A stretch of DNA of 64,000 nt from Bradyrhizobium nitroreducens (GTDB taxonomy: Bacteria; Pseudomonadota; Alphaproteobacteria; Rhizobiales; Xanthobacteraceae): contig NZ_LFJC01000003.1 in NCBI RefSeq assembly GCF_002776695.1, forward strand, positions 4,884,896 through 4,948,895. Direction: 5' to 3'. The notes under the pieces are model-generated. The model was given only the letters and a program-made list of their open reading frames with translations. It had not been told where the DNA came from and searched no databases. Below, one piece after another: positions 7,528 to 15,125 of the stretch. The position numbers and the translations under genes are program-made. Position 1 is the stretch's first letter; the number at the start of each line of letters is the position of its first letter.

Positions 7528-7668
7528 TTACGCACGCGATGCCGCGGTGAACACTGCAAGCTGCGCCTCGAATGCGCGCCGAAACGCCGGCCGCGCCTCG
7601 CCGCGGGCGACAGAGGCGGCGATCCCAAGATATTCGCCGAGCCTGATGCGTCCGCTGTGGCAGAGGCG
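7528..7668 (-). pseudogene. Possible glutathione S-transferase C-terminal remnant
   Basis: On the minus strand an open frame of about 45 codons ends in a normal stop at 7528. It reads like the last helices of a glutathione S-transferase: LGEYLGIAASVARGEARPAF followed by RRAFEAQLAVF. The 'aRPAFxRAxeaq' pattern is common there. Upstream the frame runs into repeat copy 3 and no N-terminal thioredoxin-like domain or start is present. I read it as a gene fragment cut by repeat insertion; the family assignment is tentative. Confidence 0.35.
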
Positions 7669-7716
7669 GCGGGTTACGCCGCGCGACGCGCTTCGCGCTG
7701 CCGCGCAGCTAAACAC
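7668..7716. repeat. GTGGGTTAG repeat, copy 3 (degenerate)
   Basis: The element runs from GGCGGGTTACGCCGCGCGAC to TGCCGCGCAGCTAAACACC. The arms are related to the other copies but diverged. It lies at the broken edge of the possible GST fragment. Confidence 0.55.
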
Positions 7717-7794
7717 CCTGCGAACCGCCAGCGCCGTTGCAGACTGTCGATTGCCAAATAAGATAGCCTCAAACCCGTTCGTGAGGAGATCGAT

Positions 7795-8019
7795 ATGGCC
7801 ATCAACACAGACAAGATCGACGACGCCGCGCTGGCGTTGCTTTATCTCACCCTGCACGACGGGTATCGGGCCTGGAAAGGTTTTGATTGGGACGTGCTCG
7901 GCCGCCTGCATGACAAAGGGATGATTCACGATCCCGTCGGCAAGGTGAAGTCGGTGGTGTTCACGCAAGAGGGGCTCGAACGTGCGAAGACACTGTTCGA
8001 GGAATTGTTCGAGGAGTGA
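7795..8019 (+). CDS. DUF6429 family protein
   Basis: A 74-residue protein matching the DUF6429 pattern from end to end: INTDKIDDAALALLYLTLHD, then RAWKGFDWDVLGRLHDKG, and a final VVFTQEGLERAKTLFEELF. The family is widespread in proteobacteria, often beside mobile DNA, with no known function. The predicted fold is a small winged-helix-like alpha/beta domain, but that is inference. GAGGAGATCGAT precedes the ATG. The gene is enclosed by GTGGGTTAG repeats on both sides. Confidence 0.85.
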   Translation: MAINTDKIDDAALALLYLTLHDGYRAWKGFDWDVLGRLHDKGMIHDPVGKVKSVVFTQEGLERAKTLFEELFEE

Positions 8020-8035
8020 GGCGTCGCCAGTTTGC

Positions 8036-8102
8036 AGGGTGGGTTACCCGTTTACGCACTCAGTCCGTCACCACGGCACGCTGCAAGGCGTAACCCACCA
8101 CC
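8036..8102. repeat. GTGGGTTAG repeat, copy 4
   Basis: The element opens with AGGGTGGGTTACCCGTTTAC and closes with GCAAGGCGTAACCCACCACC. It lies 17 bases after the DUF6429 stop codon, with complementary outer arms. Confidence 0.65.
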
Positions 8103-8126
8103 TTCGCATTCGAGGCGGCAGAAGCG

Positions 8127-8181
8127 GTGGGTTAGCCGCGCAACTGCGCTTCGCGCCGCCGCGCAGCTAACCCACCCTACG
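8127..8181. repeat. GTGGGTTAG repeat, copy 5
   Basis: A near-perfect palindrome, GTGGGTTAGCCGCGCAACTG facing CGCGCAGCTAACCCACCCTA. It overlaps the last codons of the glycosylase-like gene on the minus strand (IAA, stop), so the gene's 3' end abuts the repeat. Confidence 0.75.
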
Positions 8182-8683
8182 CCGCGATCCACGCCGCCAG
8201 CTCCCGCCACGGCTCGATTGTCCAGTGTCCGGACGCAGCACCGGACGGCGAGGGCAGCACGAAGATTTCCGGCAAGGTCGCATCGCGCGGCTGCCGCCCG
8301 AGCGCGATCGCAGCCGACGGCCGGCCGTAGAACAAGCTCGCCGCCTTCTTGCTCGTGAACGCAATCGTCCGCGGCCGATACTTTTCGATCTTCGCCCTGA
8401 ACCCGGGCACGTCGATCGTCCCCGCCGCGATCTGGTGATCCATCCCCGCGCCCGATTTGGAGAGATCGGTGAAGCCGATCCCGAGCTCGATCAGCGCCGC
8501 GAACTCGCTCGGCTGATAGCGTCGCGGCGTGATCCCGGCCTCATAGATCGCGCGCCAGAAGCGGTTGCCGGGATGGGCGTAGTAGTGCCCGAGTTCGGCC
8601 GAGCGCGTGCTGGCGGCGGTGCCGACGAAGACGAGGCGGAGGTTGGGGCGGAGCTGGTCGGGGAGGCGGTCCGCTTGATGCAA
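8177..8683 (-). CDS. Uracil-DNA glycosylase superfamily protein (Mug-like)
   Basis: A 168-residue protein of the Mug/family-6-like branch of the uracil-DNA glycosylase superfamily, which excises damaged bases from DNA. Seen are LRLVFVGTAAST at the first strand, YYAHPGNRFWRAI, the GIGFTDLSKSGAGMD loop and a C-terminal VLPSPSGAASGHW loop. The canonical Mug motif GINPG is replaced by GTAAS, so the catalytic Asn position is altered. The best start is a TTG at 8683, five bases after AGAGGGG; no ATG start is available nearby. Base specificity is uncertain. Confidence 0.78.
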   Translation of the reverse strand: MHQADRLPDQLRPNLRLVFVGTAASTRSAELGHYYAHPGNRFWRAIYEAGITPRRYQPSEFAALIELGIGFTDLSKSGAGMDHQIAAGTIDVPGFRAKIEKYRPRTIAFTSKKAASLFYGRPSAAIALGRQPRDATLPEIFVLPSPSGAASGHWTIEPWRELAAWIAA

Positions 8684-8759
8684 ATCAACCCCTCTGAAGA
8701 TTGGCTAAAGGTCAACCACTACGCAGAACGTTGCCTCGGATATTAGGTTAGACTTGGGT

Positions 8760-9935
8760 CTACGTTTTTGCGGTTATTTCAAATATTCCGCGTTCGACTT
8801 CATCGAAGAACACTTGACATTCGTCTATTGCATCGAGAAGCAGCTTCTTTGCCTGATTAAACTGGATGGTAATTCGCGGAATGTTGACCACTGCGGTTCG
8901 GAATCCGGCGATCGAAGTTCGATTCTCAATAACGGTATTCAACATCAATTCTGCAACACTTAAAAAGTTGGCGAGCTCGCTCCTGTATTTTTCCGATTCC
9001 TGGCTCTCCTTTTGCAGGCCAGCGAGCGCGACAATAGAGCTTGCAAATAAACTGAAACTCGCGCGCGCGGCCTTGGCTTCTTGATCAAGAGCAATCGCCT
9101 TTGATTTCAAAAAGTCAGCAAAATGATTTATGAAAGCCCTCTTTTCGGCGGACGAGGCATTGGAGATTAGCTGACTTTCAATTGTGGCAACTTGTTTATT
9201 TGTCTCAGAGGCAATTTCTTGCATCAATTCGGTAATTCGAGTGAGGGATTTTCCAGTCGAGTCGATCGCTTTCTCTGCCTCTTCAGCTCGATCTAAAATC
9301 CCAAAATCTTCAACAGGGATCGCGCTTTCAGTTGCAGCAGGTGCGTCCTTTACAGAAACGTCGAAGTCCTTAGGCTGCCCATGTGGAGTAAAATCTATCT
9401 CGTTGGATTTCAAATACTCCTGAATTGGTCTTTGAATGTTTACGCGAACCTCCCTCTGAAGCTCATCGTCATTCTTGAAAAGTCTGTATAGGACTCCCCT
9501 TGGCTCCAGTTGTTTTCTAAACTCGGTAAGTTTACTGAATTCGTCTATGGAGATGCTGGAGACGCTATCGATTCGATCCCTGAAATAGACCTGTACACGG
9601 TATCGTCCCATCGGGTTATTTGTGTTCGCGATGGCATGCTCAATCTCTTCGACAGTTCCGGAGCGATGCTTTTCTGTCGGTGTTCCAAGCCGTGTGGCAA
9701 GAAGAGCGATTAAGATGTCATATTCGCGCAGGATCTGCTGGCTAACGACCTCCTGAACCTCAGATCCGATTCCTGGCGTTGCGTATTCTTCCCATCCTAC
9801 CCCTCTGAGAGATATCCCTTGAGATTCAAGAGTTCTGTTGAGTTCGTGAATAACGTCGAATACCGCTCGCCGAGTGTCGTATAGCTCAGCAGGGGATGCG
9901 ACCACGATGCGAAATTCTAAAACTTTGCGGGGCAT
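8760..9935 (-). CDS. DUF4062-like domain protein with helical C-terminus
   Basis: A 391-residue protein. The N-terminal ~170 residues match the DUF4062 type: FRIVVASPAELYDTRRAV, ELNRTLESQG, a tryptophan (VGWEEY), then YDILIALLATRLGTPT and SGTVEEIEHAI. This Rossmann-like domain often fronts NTPase or TIR-like effectors in bacterial conflict systems; the SGTxxEI glutamate resembles the catalytic Glu of nucleosidase-like folds. Residues ~210-391 are almost all helical and coiled-coil-like, without an NTPase. The gene is clearly richer in A and T than its neighbours, which suggests transfer. No partner gene is adjacent. A defence role is inference. Confidence 0.72.
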   Translation of the reverse strand: MPRKVLEFRIVVASPAELYDTRRAVFDVIHELNRTLESQGISLRGVGWEEYATPGIGSEVQEVVSQQILREYDILIALLATRLGTPTEKHRSGTVEEIEHAIANTNNPMGRYRVQVYFRDRIDSVSSISIDEFSKLTEFRKQLEPRGVLYRLFKNDDELQREVRVNIQRPIQEYLKSNEIDFTPHGQPKDFDVSVKDAPAATESAIPVEDFGILDRAEEAEKAIDSTGKSLTRITELMQEIASETNKQVATIESQLISNASSAEKRAFINHFADFLKSKAIALDQEAKAARASFSLFASSIVALAGLQKESQESEKYRSELANFLSVAELMLNTVIENRTSIAGFRTAVVNIPRITIQFNQAKKLLLDAIDECQVFFDEVERGIFEITAKT

Positions 9936-10038
9936 GACGTAATCCGAGCGATTGGAATATTATCTCGATAGCTCACCGCGGTGGGGCGAATGGATTGATT
10001 TGCTGCAATATTAGCGCAAATGCGAAAGTGCTTGCAAA

Positions 10039-10061
10039 GAAACCGGGCTGTGCCCGGTTTC
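10039..10061 (-). terminator. Intrinsic terminator of the thiamin operon
   Basis: GAAACCGGGC and GCCCGGTTTC form a perfect 10-bp stem with a three-base loop. On the minus strand it is followed by TTTGC. It lies about 30 bases past the thiC stop codon and would end the thi transcript. Confidence 0.75.
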
Positions 10062-10092
10062 CAATCGTTCCGTAACGGAGTGGATGCTGCCC

Positions 10093-11991
10093 TCACAACA
10101 CCCGATTACTCTCCTTCACCTTCTCCGCATCCAGATAAACGCTGCTTCCCATCTCCTTGAACTTCGCGCTCATCTGCTTCATGCCGTCCTCGGCGGTGCC
10201 GCTCATCGACATCCCCACCGCCGCCGGATCGTTCAACGTCGCCGCGTAATCCCGCACGTCCTGCGTGATCTTCATCGAGCAGAACTTCGGGCCGCACATC
10301 GAGCAGAAATGCGCGACCTTGTGGGCTTCCTTCGGCAGGGTCTCGTCGTGGAAGTTTTTCGCCGTATCCGGGTCGAGGCCGAGGTTGAACTGGTCGCTCC
10401 AGCGGAAGTCGAAACGGGCGCGGGAGAGGGCGTCGTCGCGCAGTTGCGCGGCGGGGTGGCCCTTGGCGAGATCGGCGGCGTGGGCGGCGATCTTGTAGGT
10501 GATGACGCCGGTCTTGACGTCGTTGCGGTCGGGCAGGCCCAGATGCTCCTTCGGCGTGACGTAGCAGAGCATGGCGCAGCCGAACCAGCCGATCATGGCG
10601 GCGCCGATGCCCGAGGTGATGTGGTCATAGCCCGGTGCGATGTCGGTGGTCAGGGGTCCGAGCGTGTAGAACGGCGCCTCGCCGCATTCCTTGAGCTGCT
10701 TGTCCATGTTGATCTTGATCTTGTGCATCGGCACGTGGCCGGGGCCTTCGATCATGACCTGGCAGCCCTTGTCCCACGCAATCTTGGTGAGTTCGCCGAG
10801 CGTTTCGAGTTCGGCGAACTGCGCACGGTCGTTGGCATCGGCGATCGAGCCCGGACGCAGACCGTCGCCGAGCGAGAACGAGACGTCATACTTGCGCATG
10901 AGGTCGCAGATCTCGTCGAAATGCGTATAGAGGAAGCTTTCCTTGTGATGCGCCAGGCACCACTTCGCCATGATCGAGCCGCCGCGGCTGACGATGCCGG
11001 TGACGCGGCTGGCGGTGAGGTGGATGTATTGCAGGCGCACGCCGGCGTGGATGGTGAAATAGTCGACGCCCTGCTCGCACTGCTCGATCAGCGTGTCCTT
11101 GTAGAGCTCCCAGGTCAGCTTGACGGGATCGCCGTTGCACTTCTCCAGCGCCTGGTAAATGGGAACGGTGCCGATCGGCACCGGCGAGTTGCGCAGGATC
11201 CACTCACGGGTGGTGTGGATGTTGCGGCCCGTGGAGAGGTCCATCACGGTGTCGGCGCCCCAGCGGATCGCCCACACCATCTTCTCGACCTCTTCCTCGA
11301 CCGACGACGTCACGGCGGAGTTGCCGATATTGGCGTTGATCTTGGTCAGGAAGTTGCGGCCGATGATCATCGGCTCGAGCTCGGAATGGTTGATGTTGCA
11401 GGGGATGATGGCGCGGCCGCGCGCGATCTCGGAGCGGACGAACTCCGGCGTGATGAAGGCGGGCACCGCGGCGCCGAAGCTTTCGCCATCGGCGAGGGCG
11501 GCTTCCGCGCGCTCCAGCTGCTCTTTGCGGCCGAGGTTTTCGCGGGCGGCGACGTAGATCATCTCCTTGGTGATGATGCCGGCGCGGGCGAATTCGAGCT
11601 GGGTGATCTTGTGGCCATCGAGGCCGCGCAGCGGCCTGTGATAGGCCGAGAAGGCGCGCGCGGCCTTGTCGGTGGAGACGCTGCCATTGTCCTCCGGCTT
11701 GACCTGGCGGCCGTCATATTCCTCGACGCCGCCGCGCTCCAGCACCCAGGTTTTGCGGTTGCGGGCAAGGCCGGCGTTGACGTCGATGGTGACGGATGGA
11801 TCGGTGTAGGGGCCGGAAGTATCGTAGACCGGCAGGTTCGGCTCGCCCGCGCCTTCGGACAGGATGATCTCGCGCAAGGGCACGCGCAGATCGGGCGCGG
11901 CGTCGGGGGTCGCGAAGATCTTTCGCGAGGAGGGCAGCGGGCCGGTGGTGACGGCGGGGACGGTTTTTTCGGGATTGGAGCGGATGTTCAT
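10093..11991 (-). CDS. thiC: Phosphomethylpyrimidine synthase ThiC
   Basis: A 632-residue radical-SAM enzyme. It converts aminoimidazole ribotide to hydroxymethylpyrimidine phosphate, the pyrimidine half of thiamin, in the cytoplasm. It is full length for the alphaproteobacterial form. The [4Fe-4S] cysteines are Cys563, Cys566 and Cys571 in CSMCGPKFC, and the conserved N-terminal DTSGPYTDP and central HAGVRL, SRGGSIMAKWC and EGPGHVPMHK motifs are present. It is the last gene of the thi operon, about 170 bases beyond thiE with a palindromic repeat between them. Confidence 0.97.
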   Translation of the reverse strand: MNIRSNPEKTVPAVTTGPLPSSRKIFATPDAAPDLRVPLREIILSEGAGEPNLPVYDTSGPYTDPSVTIDVNAGLARNRKTWVLERGGVEEYDGRQVKPEDNGSVSTDKAARAFSAYHRPLRGLDGHKITQLEFARAGIITKEMIYVAARENLGRKEQLERAEAALADGESFGAAVPAFITPEFVRSEIARGRAIIPCNINHSELEPMIIGRNFLTKINANIGNSAVTSSVEEEVEKMVWAIRWGADTVMDLSTGRNIHTTREWILRNSPVPIGTVPIYQALEKCNGDPVKLTWELYKDTLIEQCEQGVDYFTIHAGVRLQYIHLTASRVTGIVSRGGSIMAKWCLAHHKESFLYTHFDEICDLMRKYDVSFSLGDGLRPGSIADANDRAQFAELETLGELTKIAWDKGCQVMIEGPGHVPMHKIKINMDKQLKECGEAPFYTLGPLTTDIAPGYDHITSGIGAAMIGWFGCAMLCYVTPKEHLGLPDRNDVKTGVITYKIAAHAADLAKGHPAAQLRDDALSRARFDFRWSDQFNLGLDPDTAKNFHDETLPKEAHKVAHFCSMCGPKFCSMKITQDVRDYAATLNDPAAVGMSMSGTAEDGMKQMSAKFKEMGSSVYLDAEKVKESNRVL

Positions 11992-12037
11992 GGGGAATCC
12001 TCCGGTGAGTATGATTATCGCGTCGTCGCGTGCTGTT

Positions 12038-12136
12038 CGTCATCCTGAGGTGCGAGCGCTTGCGCGCCTCGAAGGATGGAGCCGGGCCGTCGCCCTTCGA
12101 GGGCCGCTGAAGAAGCGGCCACCTCAGGGTGACGGG
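12038..12136. repeat. CATCCTGAGG-type palindromic repeat inside the thi operon
   Basis: The element opens with TCATCCTGAGGTGCGAGCGC and CCTCGAAGGATGG. It is followed by CCCTTCGAGGGCCGC and CCACCTCAGGGTGACGG. Both hairpins of this repeat family are present. It sits between thiE and thiC, so any thiO-to-thiC transcript must cross it. Confidence 0.75.
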
Positions 12137-12160
12137 ATGAAGAAAGGGGGAGGTGCATCA

Positions 12161-12766
12161 TCACGCCGCCTCCTTCAGGCCGAGCCATTGCCGCACCCTC
12201 GCATCGGGGTCGGCGTTCTGGGTGACGTCGGACACCACCGCGATCGAATCCGCGCCGGCGGCAAAGATCTCCGCGGCGTGCTCGAACTTGATGCCGCCGA
12301 TCGCGACCAGCGGGATGGCGCCGATGCGCTTCTTCCATTCGGTGATCTTCGCAATGCCCTGCGGCTCGAAGCGCATCGATTTGAGCGTGGTGAAGAAGAT
12401 CGGGCCGAGCGCGACGTAGTCGGGCTTTGCGGCGAGCGCAGTTTCGAGCTCGGCGTCGTCATGGGTGGAGATGCCGAGCGAGAGGCCGGCTTCGCGGATG
12501 GCGCCGAGATCGGCCTCGGCGAGATCCTCCTGGCCGAGATGCAGATATTTTGCCCCTGCGACGATCGCGGCGCGCCAATAGTCGTTCACGACCAGCTTGG
12601 CCTGGGTGTCCTTGGTGATCGCCAGCGCGTCGCTGACGATCTGCAGCGCGTCGGCGTCGTTCAGCTCTTTGGCGCGCAGCTGGATGGTGCCGGCGCCGAG
12701 CTTGGCGAGCCGCTCGACCCATTTGAGGCTGTCGACGACGGGATAGAAGCGATCAGGATACGGCAT
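12161..12766 (-). CDS. thiE: Thiamin phosphate synthase ThiE
   Basis: A roughly 201-residue TIM-barrel enzyme that joins hydroxymethylpyrimidine diphosphate and thiazole phosphate to give thiamin phosphate. Seen are TIQLRAKELND (phosphate binding), LVVNDYWRAA, LHLGQEDL, GISTHDDAE, YVALGPIFFTTLKS and the phosphate loop VAIGGIKFEHA. The start ATG at 12766 lies inside the end of thiG (14-base overlap), implying translational coupling. The overlap and order place it in the thiOSGE unit. Confidence 0.95.
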   Translation of the reverse strand: MPYPDRFYPVVDSLKWVERLAKLGAGTIQLRAKELNDADALQIVSDALAITKDTQAKLVVNDYWRAAIVAGAKYLHLGQEDLAEADLGAIREAGLSLGISTHDDAELETALAAKPDYVALGPIFFTTLKSMRFEPQGIAKITEWKKRIGAIPLVAIGGIKFEHAAEIFAAGADSIAVVSDVTQNADPDARVRQWLGLKEAA

Positions 12767-13535
12767 GCCAGAACGGGGTCCCAACGACAGGGGTGGAGGG
12801 GGAGGCGAAGTCGCGGGCGTTCATCAGCCCGGCCTCGAAGGCGGTGCGTCCGGCCTCGATGCCAAGGCGGAAGGCTTTGGCCATCGCGACCGGGTCGGCG
12901 GCTTTTGCGATCGCGGTGTTGAGCAGCACGGCGTCATAGCCGAGCTCGAGCGCCTGCGCCGCGTGGCTGGGTGCCCCGAGGCCGGCGTCGACCACCAGCG
13001 TGATGTCGGGCAGGCGGTCGCGCAGCAGCTTCAGCGCATCGCGATTGGTGATGCCCTTTGCGCTGCCGATCGGAGCTGCCCACGGCATCACCACCTTGCA
13101 GCCGGCATCGACCAGGCGGTTGGCGACCGAGAGATCCTCGGTGCAGTAGGGGAACACTTCGAAGCCGTCCTTGATCAGGATGGTGGCGGCTTCGACCAGG
13201 CCGACGACGTCGGGCTGCAGCGTGTCGTTGTCGGCGATGACCTCGAGCTTGATCCAGCTCGTGCCGAACAATTCGCGGGCGAGCTTGGCGGTGGTCACCG
13301 CCTCGCGCACGGTGCGGCAGCCGGCGGTGTTCGGCAGCACGGTGACGTCGAGCTCGCGGATCAGCTTCCAGAATGCATCGCCAGTCTTGCCGCCGGCGGA
13401 TTCGCGGCGCAGCGACACCGTGACGATGTTGGAACCGGAGGCGCGGATCGCGGACTGCATGATCGCAGGCGAAGGATAGAGCGCGCTGCCGATGAGGAGG
13501 CGCGAGGCGAAGGTCTTGCCGTAGAAGGTCACCAT
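12753..13535 (-). CDS. thiG: Thiazole synthase ThiG
   Basis: A 260-residue TIM-barrel enzyme that forms the thiazole phosphate ring from deoxyxylulose phosphate, dehydroglycine and ThiS-thiocarboxylate. The Schiff-base lysine is Lys96 in WIKLEVIAD; TVSLRRES, FPYCTEDL, KVVMPWAAPIGSAKG and DAGLGAPSHAAQALE are all present. It overlaps thiE by 14 bases and is separated from thiS by about 190 bases of palindromic repeat. Confidence 0.96.
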   Translation of the reverse strand: MVTFYGKTFASRLLIGSALYPSPAIMQSAIRASGSNIVTVSLRRESAGGKTGDAFWKLIRELDVTVLPNTAGCRTVREAVTTAKLARELFGTSWIKLEVIADNDTLQPDVVGLVEAATILIKDGFEVFPYCTEDLSVANRLVDAGCKVVMPWAAPIGSAKGITNRDALKLLRDRLPDITLVVDAGLGAPSHAAQALELGYDAVLLNTAIAKAADPVAMAKAFRLGIEAGRTAFEAGLMNARDFASPSTPVVGTPFWHAVS

Positions 13536-13558
13536 GATGAAGGTGTCTCCGCATTGGC

Positions 13559-13699
13559 TCCCTCTCCCCGCTTGCGGGGAGAGGGTTGGGGTGAGGGGGG
13601 CTCTCCGCGGAGGAGGTGAGAGTTGGACTCGTGGAGAGCCCCCCTCACCCGGAATTTGCTTTGCAAATTCCGGCCTCTCCCCGCAGGCGGGGAGAGGCG
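13559..13699. repeat. CTCTCCCCGC-type palindromic repeat inside the thi operon
   Basis: CCTCTCCCCGCTTGCGGGGA, then GTTGGGGTGAGGGGGGCTCT, is mirrored by GAGAGCCCCCCTCACCC and CTCTCCCCGCAGGCGGGGAG. The whole ~140-base block is a large stem-loop with smaller hairpins at its ends. It fills the gap between thiS and thiG. Confidence 0.8.
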
Positions 13700-13728
13700 A
13701 AGGAAGGCGACCGCGTCGTTCATCTCCC

Positions 13729-13926
13729 TCACCCTCCCTGCCGCGGCGTGATGATCTCGATCTCGTCGCCGGCCTTCAGGCTCGTCTCGGCCCAGCGGCT
13801 TTTCGGCACGACGTCGTAGTTCAGCGCGATCGCGAAATGGGTGCCCTCGTAGTCGAGCTCGGCGAGCAGCGCATCGACGCTGGCCGCGTTCACCTCGCGC
13901 TGCTCGCCGTTGACGATCAGGCGCAT
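13729..13926 (-). CDS. thiS: Sulfur carrier protein ThiS
   Basis: A 65-residue ubiquitin-like protein ending in the required Gly-Gly (TPRQGG). The terminal glycine is converted to a thiocarboxylate that gives sulfur to ThiG. MRLIVNGEQREV and LKAGDEIEIITPRQGG are typical. Its start overlaps the end of thiO by about ten bases. Confidence 0.95.
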   Translation of the reverse strand: MRLIVNGEQREVNAASVDALLAELDYEGTHFAIALNYDVVPKSRWAETSLKAGDEIEIITPRQGG

Positions 13927-14939
13927 TGCATCACCTCGTTGTCGATCTGGCCGCGCTCGACATAGGCGAGCGTCAGCTCGGCGAGCGCGGGTGCGATCAG
14001 GAAGCCGTGGCGGTAGAGGCCGTTGACGGTGATCCGGCGGCCGCGGATGCCGATGCGGGGCAGGTTGTCGGGAAAAGCGGGCCGCAGCCCCGAGCCGAAC
14101 TCGACGATGCGGGCTTCGCCGAACGCCGGATGCACCGTATAGGCCGCACCCAACAGCTCCAGCGCGGAGCGGACGCTGACGCCGGTGTCCTCGGCCTCGA
14201 TCGAGGTCGCGCCCAGCATGAACAGATTGTCCTCGCGCGGGATCACATAGAGCGGCCAGCGCGGATGCATCAGCCGCACCGGGCGGGCCAGCTGCACCTC
14301 GGCGGTCTCGATCAGGATCATCTCGCCCTTGACGCCCCGCAGCTCCGGCTGCTCGTCGCGGGCGGACAGGCCGCGGCAGTCGATCACGATGGCATCAGGA
14401 TCCTTTGCGAGATCCCCCGCCGCGACGTCGCTGCAGAACTTGATGGTGCCGCCGGCGGCGCGGATGCGCTCGTGCAGCTTGGGCAGCACGCGGCGCGGCT
14501 CGACATGGCCCTCGGCCGGGAAGAACAGCGCGTCGCGGAAGCGGCCCTCCAGCGACGGCTCGAGCTCGGCAAGGCTAGCTGCGTCGAGCCGGCGGTGGTC
14601 CTCGGTCATGCGCGCAAAGCGCTCGAAGTCGTTGCGCTCGCGCGGATGGGCGACGACGAGCGAGCCGTTGAACGGCGTATCCGGCAGCTCGCGCCGCCAG
14701 ACTTCGAGCGAGCGCAGCCCCAGGCGGCTGATGATGGGTTCGGCGACCTCGGCCTCGCAATAGGGCGCGAGCATGCCGCCGGCCCAATGGCTGGTGGCGT
14801 CCGTCATCGCCTCGTCACCGCGCTCGTGCAAGGTCACGGCATGGCCGGCCTGCGCGAACAGCAGGGCCTGCCAGGCGCCCGCAATGCCTGCGCCGATGAT
14901 GGATACCGGTGAATCCGGTCGCTTGGTCGTTTGCAACAT
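13917..14939 (-). CDS. thiO: FAD-dependent glycine oxidase ThiO
   Basis: A 340-residue D-amino-acid-oxidase-family flavoenzyme that oxidises glycine to dehydroglycine for thiazole formation. The N-terminal FAD motif is SIIGAGIAGAWQALLFAQAG, followed by HWAGGMLAPYCEAE and, near the end, FGSGLRPAFPDNLPRIG and GLYRHGFLIAPALAEL. It is the first gene of the operon. Its ATG lies about five bases after the riboswitch 3' strand, so its ribosome-binding site (AAGGGACAGGG) is part of the switch. Confidence 0.94.
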   Translation of the reverse strand: MLQTTKRPDSPVSIIGAGIAGAWQALLFAQAGHAVTLHERGDEAMTDATSHWAGGMLAPYCEAEVAEPIISRLGLRSLEVWRRELPDTPFNGSLVVAHPRERNDFERFARMTEDHRRLDAASLAELEPSLEGRFRDALFFPAEGHVEPRRVLPKLHERIRAAGGTIKFCSDVAAGDLAKDPDAIVIDCRGLSARDEQPELRGVKGEMILIETAEVQLARPVRLMHPRWPLYVIPREDNLFMLGATSIEAEDTGVSVRSALELLGAAYTVHPAFGEARIVEFGSGLRPAFPDNLPRIGIRGRRITVNGLYRHGFLIAPALAELTLAYVERGQIDNEVMQCA

Positions 14940-14942
14940 CCC

Positions 14943-15068
14943 TGTCCCTTCGCCGGCATGACCCGGATCAGGTTCAAAGGGTCACCGCGGTCCTGGCAAG
15001 CCGGTTGATCGGCATTGCCCATTTAGCGGTATCTCAGCTCCTCCTCGGAGCACCCCTCGGAACGGGTC
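14943..15068 (-). promoter_or_regulatory. TPP riboswitch (THI element)
   Basis: The minus strand carries the THI-box hallmarks in order: GAGGGGTGCTCCGAGGAGG, GAGCTGAGATA, then ACCCTTTGAACCTGATCCGG and GTCATGCCGGCGAAGGGA. The closing helix can form between GTTCC at the 5' end and GGGAC at the 3' end; the latter overlaps the Shine-Dalgarno region of thiO. No terminator stem and U-run follows before the ATG. Control is therefore most likely at translation initiation, closed when TPP is bound. Confidence 0.95.
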
Positions 15069-15125
15069 TAATGTAGGACAGCGGGACGGGGTGGTCAACG
15101 CGGTAGGTCGGGAACCTCACCGCTC

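Noticed and set aside
8760..9935. The DUF4062-like gene considered as part of a multi-gene defence island
   Set aside because: The neighbours are a DNA glycosylase-like gene and thiC; no nuclease, NTPase or toxin partner is adjacent, so only a single-gene proposal is made.
10084..12048. A 654-codon frame on the plus strand opposite thiC
   Set aside because: It is the shadow of thiC, with a composition of Gly/Asp/Val/Arg repeats typical of antisense frames in GC-rich DNA.
13559..13699. Regularly spaced repeats in the thi operon considered as a CRISPR remnant
   Set aside because: The units are inverted, not direct, spacers are absent, and the same block recurs at 21.3 kb as a palindrome.
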